Below are positions 24,455 to 31,741 of a stretch of 31,741 nucleotides of DNA, one piece after another. This stretch comes from CALROG01 sp943369755 (GTDB taxonomy: Bacteria; Pseudomonadota; Gammaproteobacteria; Burkholderiales; Burkholderiaceae_C). The stretch lies in the NCBI GenBank assembly GCA_943369755.1, contig CALROG020000042.1:1-31741 (forward strand), in the 5' to 3' direction. The notes below the pieces were generated by a model, which made no database searches, was not told the origin of the DNA, and worked only from the letters and a program-made list of their open reading frames with translations. Each line of letters opens with the position of its first letter. The first letter of the stretch is position 1. Position numbers and translations under genes: made by a program.

Positions 24455-25359
24455 TGAGCGCTTCTTATGCTTCTGCCCTTGCGGCCGCACGCGACGCGGC
24501 GGCTTCGCAGCATTATCCGCAAGGCGCGCTGTACGTTGTGGCCACCCCTATCGGCAACCTGGCCGACATCAGCCTGCGCGCGCTGCATGTGCTGCAACTG
24601 GCCGACACCGTGGCCTGTGAAGACACCCGCCACACGCAGGCATTGCTGCGCGCCTATGGCATCGACAAGCCCGCTGGCCAGCTGCTGGCGGTGCATCAAC
24701 ACAACGAGGCGGAAGCGGCGCAGGCCGTCGTGCAACGCCTGCACCAGGGCCAGCGGGTGGCCTATGCCAGTGACGCCGGCACCCCCGGCGTAAGCGACCC
24801 GGGTGCGCGCCTGGTGGCGGCTGTGCAAGCCGCCGGCCTGCGTGCCGTGCCATTGCCCGGTGCCAGCAGCATCACGGCCGCACTCAGCGTGGCTGGCAGC
24901 GTGGCCGACAGCAGCGGCTTTGTCTTTGCCGGTTTTCTGCCCGCCAAGGCCGGCGAGCGCGACGCAGCCGTGCAGGTGCTGGCCGCCGAGCCGCGCGCCG
25001 TGGTGCTGCTGGAGGCGCCGCACCGCATTGAGGCGCTGGCAAAGTCGCTGGCCAGCCTTGGCGAGCGGCCTGTGACGGTGGGGCGCGAACTCACCAAACA
25101 GTTCGAGGAAGTTGCCACCGTCGCCTGCGCTGTGCTGCCGGCCTGGCTGGCGGCGGATGCACAGCGCTGCCGGGGCGAGTTTGCGCTGGTGCTGCACGCC
25201 GTGCCGGTGGCCGCAACAGCCGACGACGGTGAGCGCGTGTTGGCCCTGCTGCTCAAGGAGCTGCCGCTCAAAACCGCCGTGAAGCTGGCCGCCGACATCA
25301 CCGGCGGCAGCCGCAACGCGCTCTATGAAGCGGCTCTGCAAATACGCAAGGATTGTTAA
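24454..25359 (+). CDS. rsmI: 16S rRNA (cytidine-1402-2'-O)-methyltransferase RsmI
   Basis: The 301-residue SAM-dependent enzyme methylates C1402 of 16S rRNA in the ribosomal P site. The motifs ALYVVATPIGNLADISLRAL, DTVACEDTRHT, YASDAGTPGVSDPGARLV, LPGASSITAALSVAG, and EAPHRI with GRELTKQFEE are all in place. I chose the TTG at 24454, seven bases after GAGGAAA-type purines, since this gives the usual 20-residue leader before QHYPQGALYVVATP. It is divergent from yraN with overlapping start codons. Confidence 0.93.
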   Translation: MSASYASALAAARDAAASQHYPQGALYVVATPIGNLADISLRALHVLQLADTVACEDTRHTQALLRAYGIDKPAGQLLAVHQHNEAEAAQAVVQRLHQGQRVAYASDAGTPGVSDPGARLVAAVQAAGLRAVPLPGASSITAALSVAGSVADSSGFVFAGFLPAKAGERDAAVQVLAAEPRAVVLLEAPHRIEALAKSLASLGERPVTVGRELTKQFEEVATVACAVLPAWLAADAQRCRGEFALVLHAVPVAATADDGERVLALLLKELPLKTAVKLAADITGGSRNALYEAALQIRKDC

Positions 25360-25394
25360 TGTGCTTGCAGTGCCACCGCAGGCGCTTCGGGGGG

Positions 25395-27458
25395 TTATAC
25401 CGTTAACGGGTCTACATCAACCGCCCAGCGGATCAGGCCCTTTTCTTTGGTGGCCTGCAATACCGTGTGCCAACCAGCCAGAAAGTGCTGCAGCGCCGCG
25501 CGCGAGGTGCTCTCAACCAGCATTTGCGCCCGCTCCACATTGGCCACCCGCTGCACGCTCATGGGCACGGCCGAATAAAGCGTGACCTGTTGGTAGGCCT
25601 GCACGGTCACGGCGGCGGCGCTGGCGGCGTTCAGAAAAGCCTGCGCCGCTTCCTGGGTACGCGCATCGGCGCGCACCAGCGCCTGGTAGCCAAACGGCGG
25701 CATGCTGGCCTGCTCGCGTTCGCTCAACTGGCGCGTTGCAAAGCCGGGGTAGTCGTAGCGGCGCAGCGCGGCAAACAAGGGGTGGGCAGGGTGCCAGGTT
25801 TGCACCCACATCTCGCTGGCACCGCCCTGGGCGGCGTCGCGCCCGGCCCGCCCTGCGGCTTGCATCAGCAAGCTAAACAAGCGCTCGGGGGCCCGGAAGT
25901 CGCTGGAAAAAAGCGCCGAATCTGCATTGACCGCTGCCACCAGCGTGATGCGCCGAAAATCATGGCCCTTGGTAATCATTTGGGTCCCGACCAGCACGTC
26001 AACCTGGCCGGCATGCACCTTGGCAAGCTGGCTTTGCAGTGAGCCCTTCAAGCGGGTGGTATCGGCGTCCATGCGCGCAATGCGTACCGGGTTGCCCTGG
26101 GCGTTGCGGTCGGCCCCCAGCAACTCGGCCAGGTGTTCCTCCAGCCGCTCGGTGCCGCGGCCCAGCGGTGCAATGTCCGGGTTGCCGCAGTCCGGGCAAG
26201 CCCTTGGCACACGCTCGGTAAATCCGCAGTGATGGCAGCGCAGGCTGCGGTCGATTTTGTGGAACACGCGGTAGGCGCTGCAATGCGGGCACTGGCTCTT
26301 CCAGTCGCAGGCAGTGCAAGCCAGCACCGGCGCATAGCCGCGCCGGTTCAAAAACACCAGTGACTGCTCGCCCCGCGCCAGCCGCTGGCGAATGGCGTCC
26401 AGTAGCTGCACCGAGAACACCGCCCGCTTGGGTTGCAGGTTCATGTCCACCAGCCTGACTGCGGGCAACTGGCCTGCGCCAACGCGCGAGGGCATGGCCA
26501 GCCGTTGGTAGCGGCCTTTCTCGCAGGCCTGCCAGCTCTCCAGTGAAGGCGTGGCCGAGCCCAGCAGCACCTTGGCAGCGCCGAGTTTGCCGCGATAAAT
26601 GGCCAGGTCACGGGCTGAGTAACGGGCACCCTCTTGCTGCTTGTAGCTCGGGTCGTGTTCTTCGTCCACCACGATCAACGCCAGCCCCGGCATCGACGCA
26701 AACACTGCCATGCGTGTCCCCAGCACAATGCGCGCGGCCCCGGTGTGCGCTGCCAGCCAGGCCCTCAGGCGCTGCGGGTGGGTCATGCCGCTGTGCAGCG
26801 ACACCACCGCGTCGCTTCCAAAGCGCGCCACAAAGCGGGCCTCAAGCTGGGGTGTGAGGTTGATCTCGGGCACCATCACCAGCGCCTGGGCTTGCGGCGC
26901 GCGCGCCAGCAGGGCCTGCACGGCGCGCAGGTACACCTCGGTTTTGCCGCTGCCGGTCGCGCCGTACAGCAAGAAGGGGCCAGCCTCGGCTTCAAACCGG
27001 GCCAGGACAGCAGCTTGCTCTGCGGTAAGTTGGTTACCTTCTGTTGCATCCAGGGCCCTGGGGGCGTCTTCAGGGGCTGCGTTGGGCCCCTTGCGCTTGA
27101 GCCGGCGCGCCAGTTGAAGCCCGTTGAGCTCTCGTAACTGGGGTGGCAGAGCCGCCAGCGCTACTTCACCCAGACCGCGCTGGTAATAGTTCGCTGAAAA
27201 CGTAACCAATTGCATCCAGACCGGCGAAAGTGGGGCAATACCCTCAAGAACTGCGATCACCGGCTTGTCTTGCATCGCCGGCCGGTCTGCCCCAGTTTGC
27301 TCAGTCGGTTCCCACACCAGGCCCAGCACCTCGCGACGCCCCAACGGTACACGCACCAGCGTTCCCGGCGCGAGTGGAAACTCACTTCGGTAGCTCAATG
27401 GCCCGCTGATCGCACTGTGCGCGGGGGCTGCAACCAGAACGGCAAGGCGGTGCGACAT
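25395..27458 (-). CDS. priA: Replication restart helicase PriA
   Basis: The 687-residue primosomal helicase reloads the replisome at stalled forks. It shows the N-terminal 3'-end binding domain (GTLVRVPLGRREVLGLVW), Walker A GATGSGKTEVY (about residue 167), DEEH box VVDEEHDPSYKQQEGARYSARD (about 266), the cysteine-rich zinc region (about 378-426: CTACDWKSQCPHC, CHHCGF, CPDCGN), and helicase motifs GTQMITKGHDF and QAAGRAGRD. Length is normal. It is convergent with rsmI, 35 bases away. The 368-base gap upstream contains two DnaA-box matches. Confidence 0.97.
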   Translation of the reverse strand: MSHRLAVLVAAPAHSAISGPLSYRSEFPLAPGTLVRVPLGRREVLGLVWEPTEQTGADRPAMQDKPVIAVLEGIAPLSPVWMQLVTFSANYYQRGLGEVALAALPPQLRELNGLQLARRLKRKGPNAAPEDAPRALDATEGNQLTAEQAAVLARFEAEAGPFLLYGATGSGKTEVYLRAVQALLARAPQAQALVMVPEINLTPQLEARFVARFGSDAVVSLHSGMTHPQRLRAWLAAHTGAARIVLGTRMAVFASMPGLALIVVDEEHDPSYKQQEGARYSARDLAIYRGKLGAAKVLLGSATPSLESWQACEKGRYQRLAMPSRVGAGQLPAVRLVDMNLQPKRAVFSVQLLDAIRQRLARGEQSLVFLNRRGYAPVLACTACDWKSQCPHCSAYRVFHKIDRSLRCHHCGFTERVPRACPDCGNPDIAPLGRGTERLEEHLAELLGADRNAQGNPVRIARMDADTTRLKGSLQSQLAKVHAGQVDVLVGTQMITKGHDFRRITLVAAVNADSALFSSDFRAPERLFSLLMQAAGRAGRDAAQGGASEMWVQTWHPAHPLFAALRRYDYPGFATRQLSEREQASMPPFGYQALVRADARTQEAAQAFLNAASAAAVTVQAYQQVTLYSAVPMSVQRVANVERAQMLVESTSRAALQHFLAGWHTVLQATKEKGLIRWAVDVDPLTV

Positions 27459-27554
27459 TTCTTTGGAGTGATTAGGCGGTTTTGTTAAGGCTAACTAGCG
27501 AATATCGCCCTAAGTGTTTGATTCAAAAAGGATTTGACGATAGTTCATCATTTC

Positions 27555-27563
27555 TGTGGATAA
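27555..27563 (-). promoter_or_regulatory. DnaA box, exact consensus
   Basis: The minus strand reads TTATCCACA, the exact high-affinity DnaA-box consensus, about 100 bases upstream of the priA start. It is set in AT-rich sequence (AACAAAG before it, GAAATGATGAA after). Confidence 0.55.
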
Positions 27564-27677
27564 CTTTGTTGATATCTTGCCCTGAGTGCCTGTGGGGCCT
27601 TGAAAATCAAGGCTTTGGCTGGAATGCCTTCAAAAAAAGCAAACTGCTAAACCTATATAAATCAACAACTTACAGGC

Positions 27678-27694
27678 GCTATTGGTTTTGTAGC
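27678..27694. repeat. GCTATT...TAGC palindrome, weak family A relative
   Basis: GCTATTGGTTTTGTAGC resembles the stem part of the repeats found inside putA (GCTATT, central T-run, TAGC). The rest of the family sequence is not recognisable here, so this may be a degraded copy or chance. Confidence 0.35.
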
Positions 27695-27741
27695 AACAGC
27701 ACTGTTGGGGGGCCATTTTTTGCACCCCGCAACACAATATT

Positions 27742-27750
27742 TGTGCATAA
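27742..27750 (-). promoter_or_regulatory. DnaA box, TTATNCACA match
   Basis: The minus strand reads TTATGCACA, matching the TTATNCACA form of the DnaA box, in the same orientation as the exact box 187 bases away. Confidence 0.4.
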
Positions 27751-27826
27751 GTCAAGCGCTCTGGCAAAGTTCTTGCACTCTGTTGGAGCTAGGGTACACC
27801 CTGATGACGATTGCGTGACAGGCGGT

Positions 27827-28915
27827 TTACAGCCGCATTTTGCGCGAATAGGCGTGGACTTCATCGACCAGAACCGACACGCTCTCGGGCGGCGTGTGCT
27901 GGCTGATGCCGTGGCCCAGGTTGAAAATGTGCCCGGCCCCAGGCCCCTCGCCCTGATGCGGCGCGCCAAACCCGTCCAGCACCTTGGCCACCTCGGCGCG
28001 GATCGCCGCAGGCGGGGCAAACAGCACGTTGGGGTCAAGGTTGCCCTGTAGCGCCTTGCTGGCGCCGACCAGTGCGCGCGCCTGTGCGAGGTTGGCCGTC
28101 CAGTCCAGGCCCAGCACCTCGCAGTCCAGCGTGCCCATTTCCCTGAGCCAGGGGCCGCCGCCCTTGGTGAACACAATGCGGGGAATCTTTACGCCCGCGT
28201 GTTCACGCTTGAGCAGGGCCAGCACCCGCGCTGTGTAGGCCAGGCTGAAGGCCTGAAAGGCGCCGTCGGCCAGCACCCCGCCCCAGCTGTCAAAAATCAT
28301 CACGGCTTGCGCACCGGCCTCAATTTGCGCATTGAGGTAGGCGGCCACTGCCTCGGCATTGATGGCCAGCATGTGGTGCATCAGGTCGGGGCGGCTGTAC
28401 AGCATGCTTTTCACCAGCCGGTAGTCGTCTGAGCCAGCCCCCTCGACCATGTAACAGGCCAGCGTCCAGGGGCTGCCTGAAAAGCCGATCAGCGGCACCC
28501 GGCCGTTCAGCGCGTGGCGGATCGAGGTGACCGCGTCAAATACGTACTTGAGCTTGTTGAGGTCGGGCACCTGCAGCGCCTTGACGGCGGCTTCGTCGCG
28601 CACCGGGTGCGCAAACTTAGGGCCCTCGCCCAGCGCGAAACTCAGGCCCAGGCCCATGGCGTCGGGCACCGTCAGGATGTCGCTGAAAAGAATTGCGGCG
28701 TCCAGTGGGTAGCGCTCCAGTGGCTGCAACGTCACTTGTGTCGCGTAGTCAACGTTGGTGGCCAGCCCCATGAAACTACCTGCCTTGGCCCGCGTGTCGC
28801 GGTACTCGGGCAGGTAGCGCCCGGCCTGGCGCATCAGCCAGATCGGTGTGTGGGGGGTGGCGAGGCGCCAGCAGGCGCGCAAAAAGGTGTCGTTCTGAAG
28901 TGCGGGAAAGCTCAT
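27827..28915 (-). CDS. hemE: Uroporphyrinogen decarboxylase
   Basis: The 362-residue enzyme removes four carboxyl groups from uroporphyrinogen III to give coproporphyrinogen III in haem synthesis, in the cytoplasm. The two family signatures are present: TPIWLMRQAGRYLPEYR (about residues 24-40) and GFSGSPWTLACYMVEG (about 148-163). ILFSDILTVPDAMGLGL, the catalytic-Asp region, and FNLGHGI near the C-terminus also fit. Length is standard (about 350-367). It follows the HSL-type hydrolase by 24 bases on the same strand. Confidence 0.97.
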   Translation of the reverse strand: MSFPALQNDTFLRACWRLATPHTPIWLMRQAGRYLPEYRDTRAKAGSFMGLATNVDYATQVTLQPLERYPLDAAILFSDILTVPDAMGLGLSFALGEGPKFAHPVRDEAAVKALQVPDLNKLKYVFDAVTSIRHALNGRVPLIGFSGSPWTLACYMVEGAGSDDYRLVKSMLYSRPDLMHHMLAINAEAVAAYLNAQIEAGAQAVMIFDSWGGVLADGAFQAFSLAYTARVLALLKREHAGVKIPRIVFTKGGGPWLREMGTLDCEVLGLDWTANLAQARALVGASKALQGNLDPNVLFAPPAAIRAEVAKVLDGFGAPHQGEGPGAGHIFNLGHGISQHTPPESVSVLVDEVHAYSRKMRL

Positions 28916-28939
28916 GACCCGATTGTCGCAGGCACCCGC

Positions 28940-29881
28940 CTACGCTTTCAGGCTGGCAATCTCTGCGAAGGCACCCAGCGCGTCGGTCATGAGCTTGCGG
29001 GCCTTGTCGCTGGCGTGCTGCATCCGGGCAAAGTCGTGGGTCATGCGCGGCGCGCCAAAAAACTCGCACGGCGCGCCCATCATGCGCAGCCAGTCGTGCA
29101 GGTGGATTGCGTCGTCATGGGCCACATCTTGTTCGGCCGCCAGCAGCACCGTAACAGGCGGGTTTTGCAGCGGGGCGTTGCCGTGCATCAGCACTGCGCG
29201 TTCGTCCCACAGATCCCAGCGGCCCTGCAAAAAACCATGCCAGGCACGAATGGCGTCAGTGCGCGACAACACCGGCGACGAGGCGCAGCGCACATAGCTG
29301 GCGCTGTTGAAGTCGGGTTTGACCAGCGGGCACAGGCCCAGCACCGCGTCCACGCTGCCGGGCTGGGCCCGCGCCATCCGCCAGCCCGCCTGCAATGCCG
29401 CATGGCCACCGCTGCCGTCGCCACCCACCAGCAGGCGCAGCGGGTTGACGCCCAGCTTGGCCCGGCCTTCCAGCAGGGTGCGCAGCGCCAGCAGGGCTGA
29501 CTCGCAGCTTTGCAGCACCGGCCCCTCGGTGGCCGCGGGCAACTGCACGCAGACCACGGCCACGCCAAGGTCGTGAGCCAGCTGGCGGCACAGGCCGTCG
29601 TGGGTGTCCAGCGTGCCCATGGCCCATCCGCCGCCCGGAAACCAGGCCATCAGCACCGGCTTGAGCGCCCCTGTGGGCCAGTGCAGCCGGGCGGGCAGCG
29701 TCTTGCCGCCGGGGCGCAGCTTGAAGTCGCCCGAGGTTACGGGCAGCAGCACCGAGGGCAGGCGGCGCGACAGCGCGGCGTAGCGCGCAATGTGGGCCGC
29801 CAGGTCATTGGGGTCACGCGGTGGCGGCACTTCGCGCTGTTGCGCGTCAATAAAGTCGTGCAAGTCGGCGTCGATCTGCAT
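28940..29881 (-). CDS. HSL-type alpha/beta-hydrolase with shifted nucleophile motif
   Basis: The 313-residue protein follows the hormone-sensitive-lipase family: an oxyanion segment FPGGGWAMG in place of HGGGW, the nucleophile-elbow region VGGDGSGGHAAL, an acid region LLAAEQDVAHDDA, and a late His in MTHDFARM. In family members the elbow reads GDSAGG; here it is GDGSGG, so the usual Ser position is Gly156 and a Ser stands one place later (Ser157). This may mean altered or lost esterase activity. I chose ATG 29881 because the longer frame to 30001 runs into metY. It lies 58 bases downstream of metY and 24 upstream of hemE. Confidence 0.75.
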   Translation of the reverse strand: MQIDADLHDFIDAQQREVPPPRDPNDLAAHIARYAALSRRLPSVLLPVTSGDFKLRPGGKTLPARLHWPTGALKPVLMAWFPGGGWAMGTLDTHDGLCRQLAHDLGVAVVCVQLPAATEGPVLQSCESALLALRTLLEGRAKLGVNPLRLLVGGDGSGGHAALQAGWRMARAQPGSVDAVLGLCPLVKPDFNSASYVRCASSPVLSRTDAIRAWHGFLQGRWDLWDERAVLMHGNAPLQNPPVTVLLAAEQDVAHDDAIHLHDWLRMMGAPCEFFGAPRMTHDFARMQHASDKARKLMTDALGAFAEIASLKA

Positions 29882-29939
29882 CAGTGCACCCGCCTTGAAG
29901 CTTGCACCCCCGGGAAGGGGTTGAGGCGGCCGGGCCGGT

Positions 29940-31262
29940 TCATGCCAGTGCCTTGCGCAATGCCTGGTCAATGTCCCAGGTGATGTCTTCCAGCTCCTCA
30001 ATGCCCACCGACAGGCGAATCATGTCGGGGCGCACGCCGGCCCGGGCCAGCTCCTCTTCACTGAGCTGGCGGTGGGTGGTGGAGGCCGGGTGAATCACCA
30101 GCGTTTTGGCGTCGCCGATGTTGGCCAGGTGGCTCAAAAACTCGCAGGCGTCGATAAAGCGCTCGCCAGCGCGGGCCGGGTCGGGAGCCTTGATGCCAAA
30201 GGTCAGAATGCCCGAGCAGCCGGGCCCGCCGTCGATGCTGCGGAACTGCTTTTGGGCCAGTGCGTGGTGTGGCGAGCTGGCCAGGCCGGGGTAGTTGACC
30301 CAGCTCACCAGCGGGTGGTCGCTCAGGAACTGCGCCACCGCCAGCGCGTTGCGGCAGTGCGCCTGCATGCGCAGGTGCAGGGTTTCAATGCCTTGCAAAA
30401 TCAGCCAGGCGTTCAGCGGCGACAGGCTGGCCCCAAAGGTGCGGTTGACCTCCATGCGGGCCTTCATGGTGTAGCCAAAGTCGCCAAAGGTCTCGTAGAA
30501 CTTGACCCCGTGGTAGGCCCGGCTGGGCTCCAGCATTTCGGGGAACTTGGGTGCCGAAAGCGCCGAGCCCCAGTCGAATTTGCCCGACTCGACAATCACC
30601 CCGGCCAAGGTGGTGCCGTGCCCGCCCAGGTACTTGGTGGCGCTGTGCACCACGATGTCGGCCCCAAAGGCAAACGGGTTGCACAGGTAGGGGCTGGGCA
30701 CGGTGTTGTCGATCACCAGCGGCAGGCCATGCGCGTGGGCGATGGCCGCCACCGGCTCGATGTCCAACACGTTCACCAGCGGGTTGCCCAGCGTCTCGCC
30801 ATACACCGCGCGGGTGTTGGGGCGAATGGCGCGGCGAAAGTTGTCGGGGTCTTGCGGGTCGACAAAGGTGGTCTCGATCCCCAGGCGCGAGAAGCCCACG
30901 CCCAGTTGCCCGACCGTGCCGCCATACAGCGTGGAGGCCGCCACGATGTGGTCACCGGCCTTCAAAATGGCCAGCAGCGCGGTCATTTGCGCCGCCATGC
31001 CGGTGGCACAGGCCAGCGCGGCGCGCCCGCCCTCCAGCGAGGCCACCCGCTCTTCCATCACCGCCACCGTTGGGTTGCTGATGCGGCTGTACACATTGCC
31101 AAAGGTTTGCAGGTTGAACAGGCTGGCGGCGTGCTCGGCGCTGTCAAACACAAAGCTGGTAGTCTGGTGGATTGGGGTGGCGCGTGCGCCGGTTACCGGG
31201 TCGGGTACTGCACCCGCGTGGATGGCGCGGGTGCCAAAGCCGTATTTGCGATCCTTCATCAT
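29940..31262 (-). CDS. metY: O-acetylhomoserine sulfhydrylase (MetY-type PLP enzyme)
   Basis: The 440-residue Cys/Met-metabolism PLP enzyme makes homocysteine from O-acetylhomoserine and sulfide. It shows RAIHAGAVPDPVTGARATPI, YSRISNPTVAVMEERVASLEGG, ATGMAAQMTALLAI, the PLP-ring Asp in PLVIDNTVPSPYLC, the Schiff-base Lys in DIVVHSATKYLGGHGTT, and the long insertion typical of MetY rather than MetB/MetC (length about 430). The start is ATG 31262 or the adjacent ATG 31259. No SAM riboswitch is apparent upstream, where a repeat element begins directly. Confidence 0.93.
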   Translation of the reverse strand: MMKDRKYGFGTRAIHAGAVPDPVTGARATPIHQTTSFVFDSAEHAASLFNLQTFGNVYSRISNPTVAVMEERVASLEGGRAALACATGMAAQMTALLAILKAGDHIVAASTLYGGTVGQLGVGFSRLGIETTFVDPQDPDNFRRAIRPNTRAVYGETLGNPLVNVLDIEPVAAIAHAHGLPLVIDNTVPSPYLCNPFAFGADIVVHSATKYLGGHGTTLAGVIVESGKFDWGSALSAPKFPEMLEPSRAYHGVKFYETFGDFGYTMKARMEVNRTFGASLSPLNAWLILQGIETLHLRMQAHCRNALAVAQFLSDHPLVSWVNYPGLASSPHHALAQKQFRSIDGGPGCSGILTFGIKAPDPARAGERFIDACEFLSHLANIGDAKTLVIHPASTTHRQLSEEELARAGVRPDMIRLSVGIEELEDITWDIDQALRKALA

Positions 31263-31312
31263 TGACGATGCGCTTTCGGGCGCGAATTGCGAGTGGCGTT
31301 GAACCTCGCGGC

Positions 31313-31341
31313 AAAGGCGCGTGCGCCAGGGCTGTGGCGCT
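31313..31341 (+). repeat. Direct repeat, copy 1
   Basis: AAAGGCGCGTGCGCCAGGGC followed by TGTGGCGC resembles GAAGGCGTGTGCGCCCGGGC with TGTGGCGC at 31591-31618, differing at a few positions. Both lie in the terminal repeat region. Confidence 0.5.
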
Positions 31342-31394
31342 TCACTGGCGCGGTCACCGCTGCGCGGTGACTGCCCTGCGTTGCTCGGTCTTGC

Positions 31395-31448
31395 GGCCCG
31401 TCGCGAAACTCGCTGTGTTCGCTTCGCTCACGCCGCTCAAACAGCCGC
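31395..31448. repeat. 54-bp inverted repeat, left arm
   Basis: This arm starts GGCCCGTCGCGAAACTCGCT and ends CGCTCAAACAGCCGC. Its reverse complement equals 31688-31741 base for base over 54 positions. Confidence 0.85.
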
Positions 31449-31590
31449 AGCGGGTCAGAAACGAAACGCGCTGCGCGCGCCGCCCCCGGCTCTGCGCTCC
31501 TCGCCGCCACAGAGATCGCCCCCGCCGAGTGCCGCCTGGCGCGAAGCGGGTACGGGCGTTCCACCTTTGGCGCGCCAACAAATCTACTGC

Positions 31591-31621
31591 GAAGGCGTGT
31601 GCGCCCGGGCTGTGGCGCGCC
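31591..31621 (+). repeat. Direct repeat, copy 2
   Basis: Second copy of the word described at 31313-31341, located between the two arms of the inverted repeat. Confidence 0.5.
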
Positions 31622-31687
31622 TCTGGAGCGCCGAGTAGCGCAGGGCATGCGGCCGCGCGCGCGAGCGCGCTCGTTGACTGCCTCGTC

Positions 31688-31741
31688 GCGGCTGTTTGAG
31701 CGGCGTGAGCGAAGCGAACACAGCGAGTTTCGCGACGGGCC
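31688..31741. repeat. 54-bp inverted repeat, right arm (runs to window end)
   Basis: This arm starts GCGGCTGTTTGAGCGGCGTG and ends in GCGACGGGCC at the last base of the window. It is the exact reverse complement of 31395-31448, so the repeat may continue beyond the window. Confidence 0.85.

Larger units (their letters stand above)
27459..27826. other. AT-rich gap upstream of priA
   Basis: These 368 bases between priA and hemE are clearly richer in A+T than the flanking genes and hold no convincing gene. They should contain the priA promoter on the minus strand, which I cannot place with confidence. They hold two DnaA-box matches and a GCTATT...TAGC palindrome, listed separately, and a CAACAG-CA-CTGTTG hairpin near 27694. 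Confidence 0.6.
31263..31741. other. Gene-free repeat region at right end
   Basis: No convincing gene lies in these 479 bases; open frames on both strands encode Arg/Ala-rich low-complexity proteins typical of GC-rich noncoding repeats. The stretch contains a long inverted repeat, a short direct repeat and a GTCACCG/CGGTGAC hairpin at about 31354-31372. The metY promoter must lie in or beyond it. I recall similar sequence as a dispersed element in Comamonadaceae. Confidence 0.6.

Noticed and set aside
28514..29500. 328-residue plus-strand open frame across hemE and the hydrolase
   Set aside because: It spans two real genes on the other strand and has no family features.
30072..31265. 397-residue plus-strand open frame opposite metY
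   Set aside because: The protein is low-complexity and rich in Gly/His/Gln, a typical shadow of a GC-rich gene; metY has all catalytic motifs.
31263..31741. Open frames of 105-175 residues in the terminal repeat
   Set aside because: Arg/Ala-rich low-complexity translations on both strands with no family match; better explained as noncoding repeat.
1..31741. CRISPR arrays, tRNA or rRNA genes
   Set aside because: I saw no regularly spaced repeats, no tRNA-like cloverleaf with a TTCGANNC arm in context, and no rRNA sequence.

Overview
The window looks like a chromosomal segment of a betaproteobacterium, order Burkholderiales, most likely family Comamonadaceae (Rhodoferax/Polaromonas-like). This rests on protein resemblance, on the pilT-pilU pair, on an rsmI/yraN/diaA/dolP block, on a PutA without a DNA-binding domain facing an Lrp-type regulator, and on short palindromic repeats of a kind I recall from Comamonadaceae genomes. 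No database search was run, so every family call is by recognition of motifs.

Region 1 (1-6401) is the accessory part and the most interesting. The end of an IS630-type transposase lies four bases before a tightly packed plus-strand gene set: a TauC-like ABC permease, a HisD-family dehydrogenase with all zinc and catalytic residues, a DegT-family PLP aminotransferase, an L-cysteate sulfo-lyase (CuyA-like), a YeiH/PSE-family exporter and an Asp/Glu-racemase-family enzyme. Together they read as an organosulfonate catabolic operon converging on cysteate: import, oxidation/amination to cysteate, possible D/L racemisation, cleavage to pyruvate, ammonium and sulfite, and sulfite export. HisD chemistry (amino alcohol to amino acid) suggests cysteinolate (2-amino-3-hydroxypropane-1-sulfonate) as a substrate; the better known HpsN-type alternative is 2,3-dihydroxypropane-1-sulfonate (DHPS). 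This is inference.

Region 2 (6402-14574) is a mixed stretch with remnants: a scrap resembling the 3' end of putA, a UPF0114 (YqhA-like) membrane protein, a scrap resembling an IS6-family transposase, an FAD-linked oxidase, a YiiX/NlpC-like hydrolase, a NarL-type response regulator convergent with and overlapping a 7TMR-type sensor kinase, and a secreted DUF2135 (YfaP-like) protein followed by a small membrane-anchored Ala/Pro-rich protein.

Region 3 (14586-31262) is mostly housekeeping: putA with its divergent Lrp/AsnC regulator, yggS, pilT, pilU, a tautomerase and a 3-hydroxyisobutyrate-dehydrogenase-like gene, the yraN-diaA-dolP operon divergent from rsmI, priA, an AT-rich gap with two DnaA-box matches, then hemE, an HSL-type hydrolase with a shifted nucleophile motif, and metY. 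Three palindromic repeats sit in frame inside putA.

Region 4 (31263-31741) has no convincing gene. It holds a repeat element, including a perfect 54-bp inverted repeat whose second arm runs to the last base of the window.
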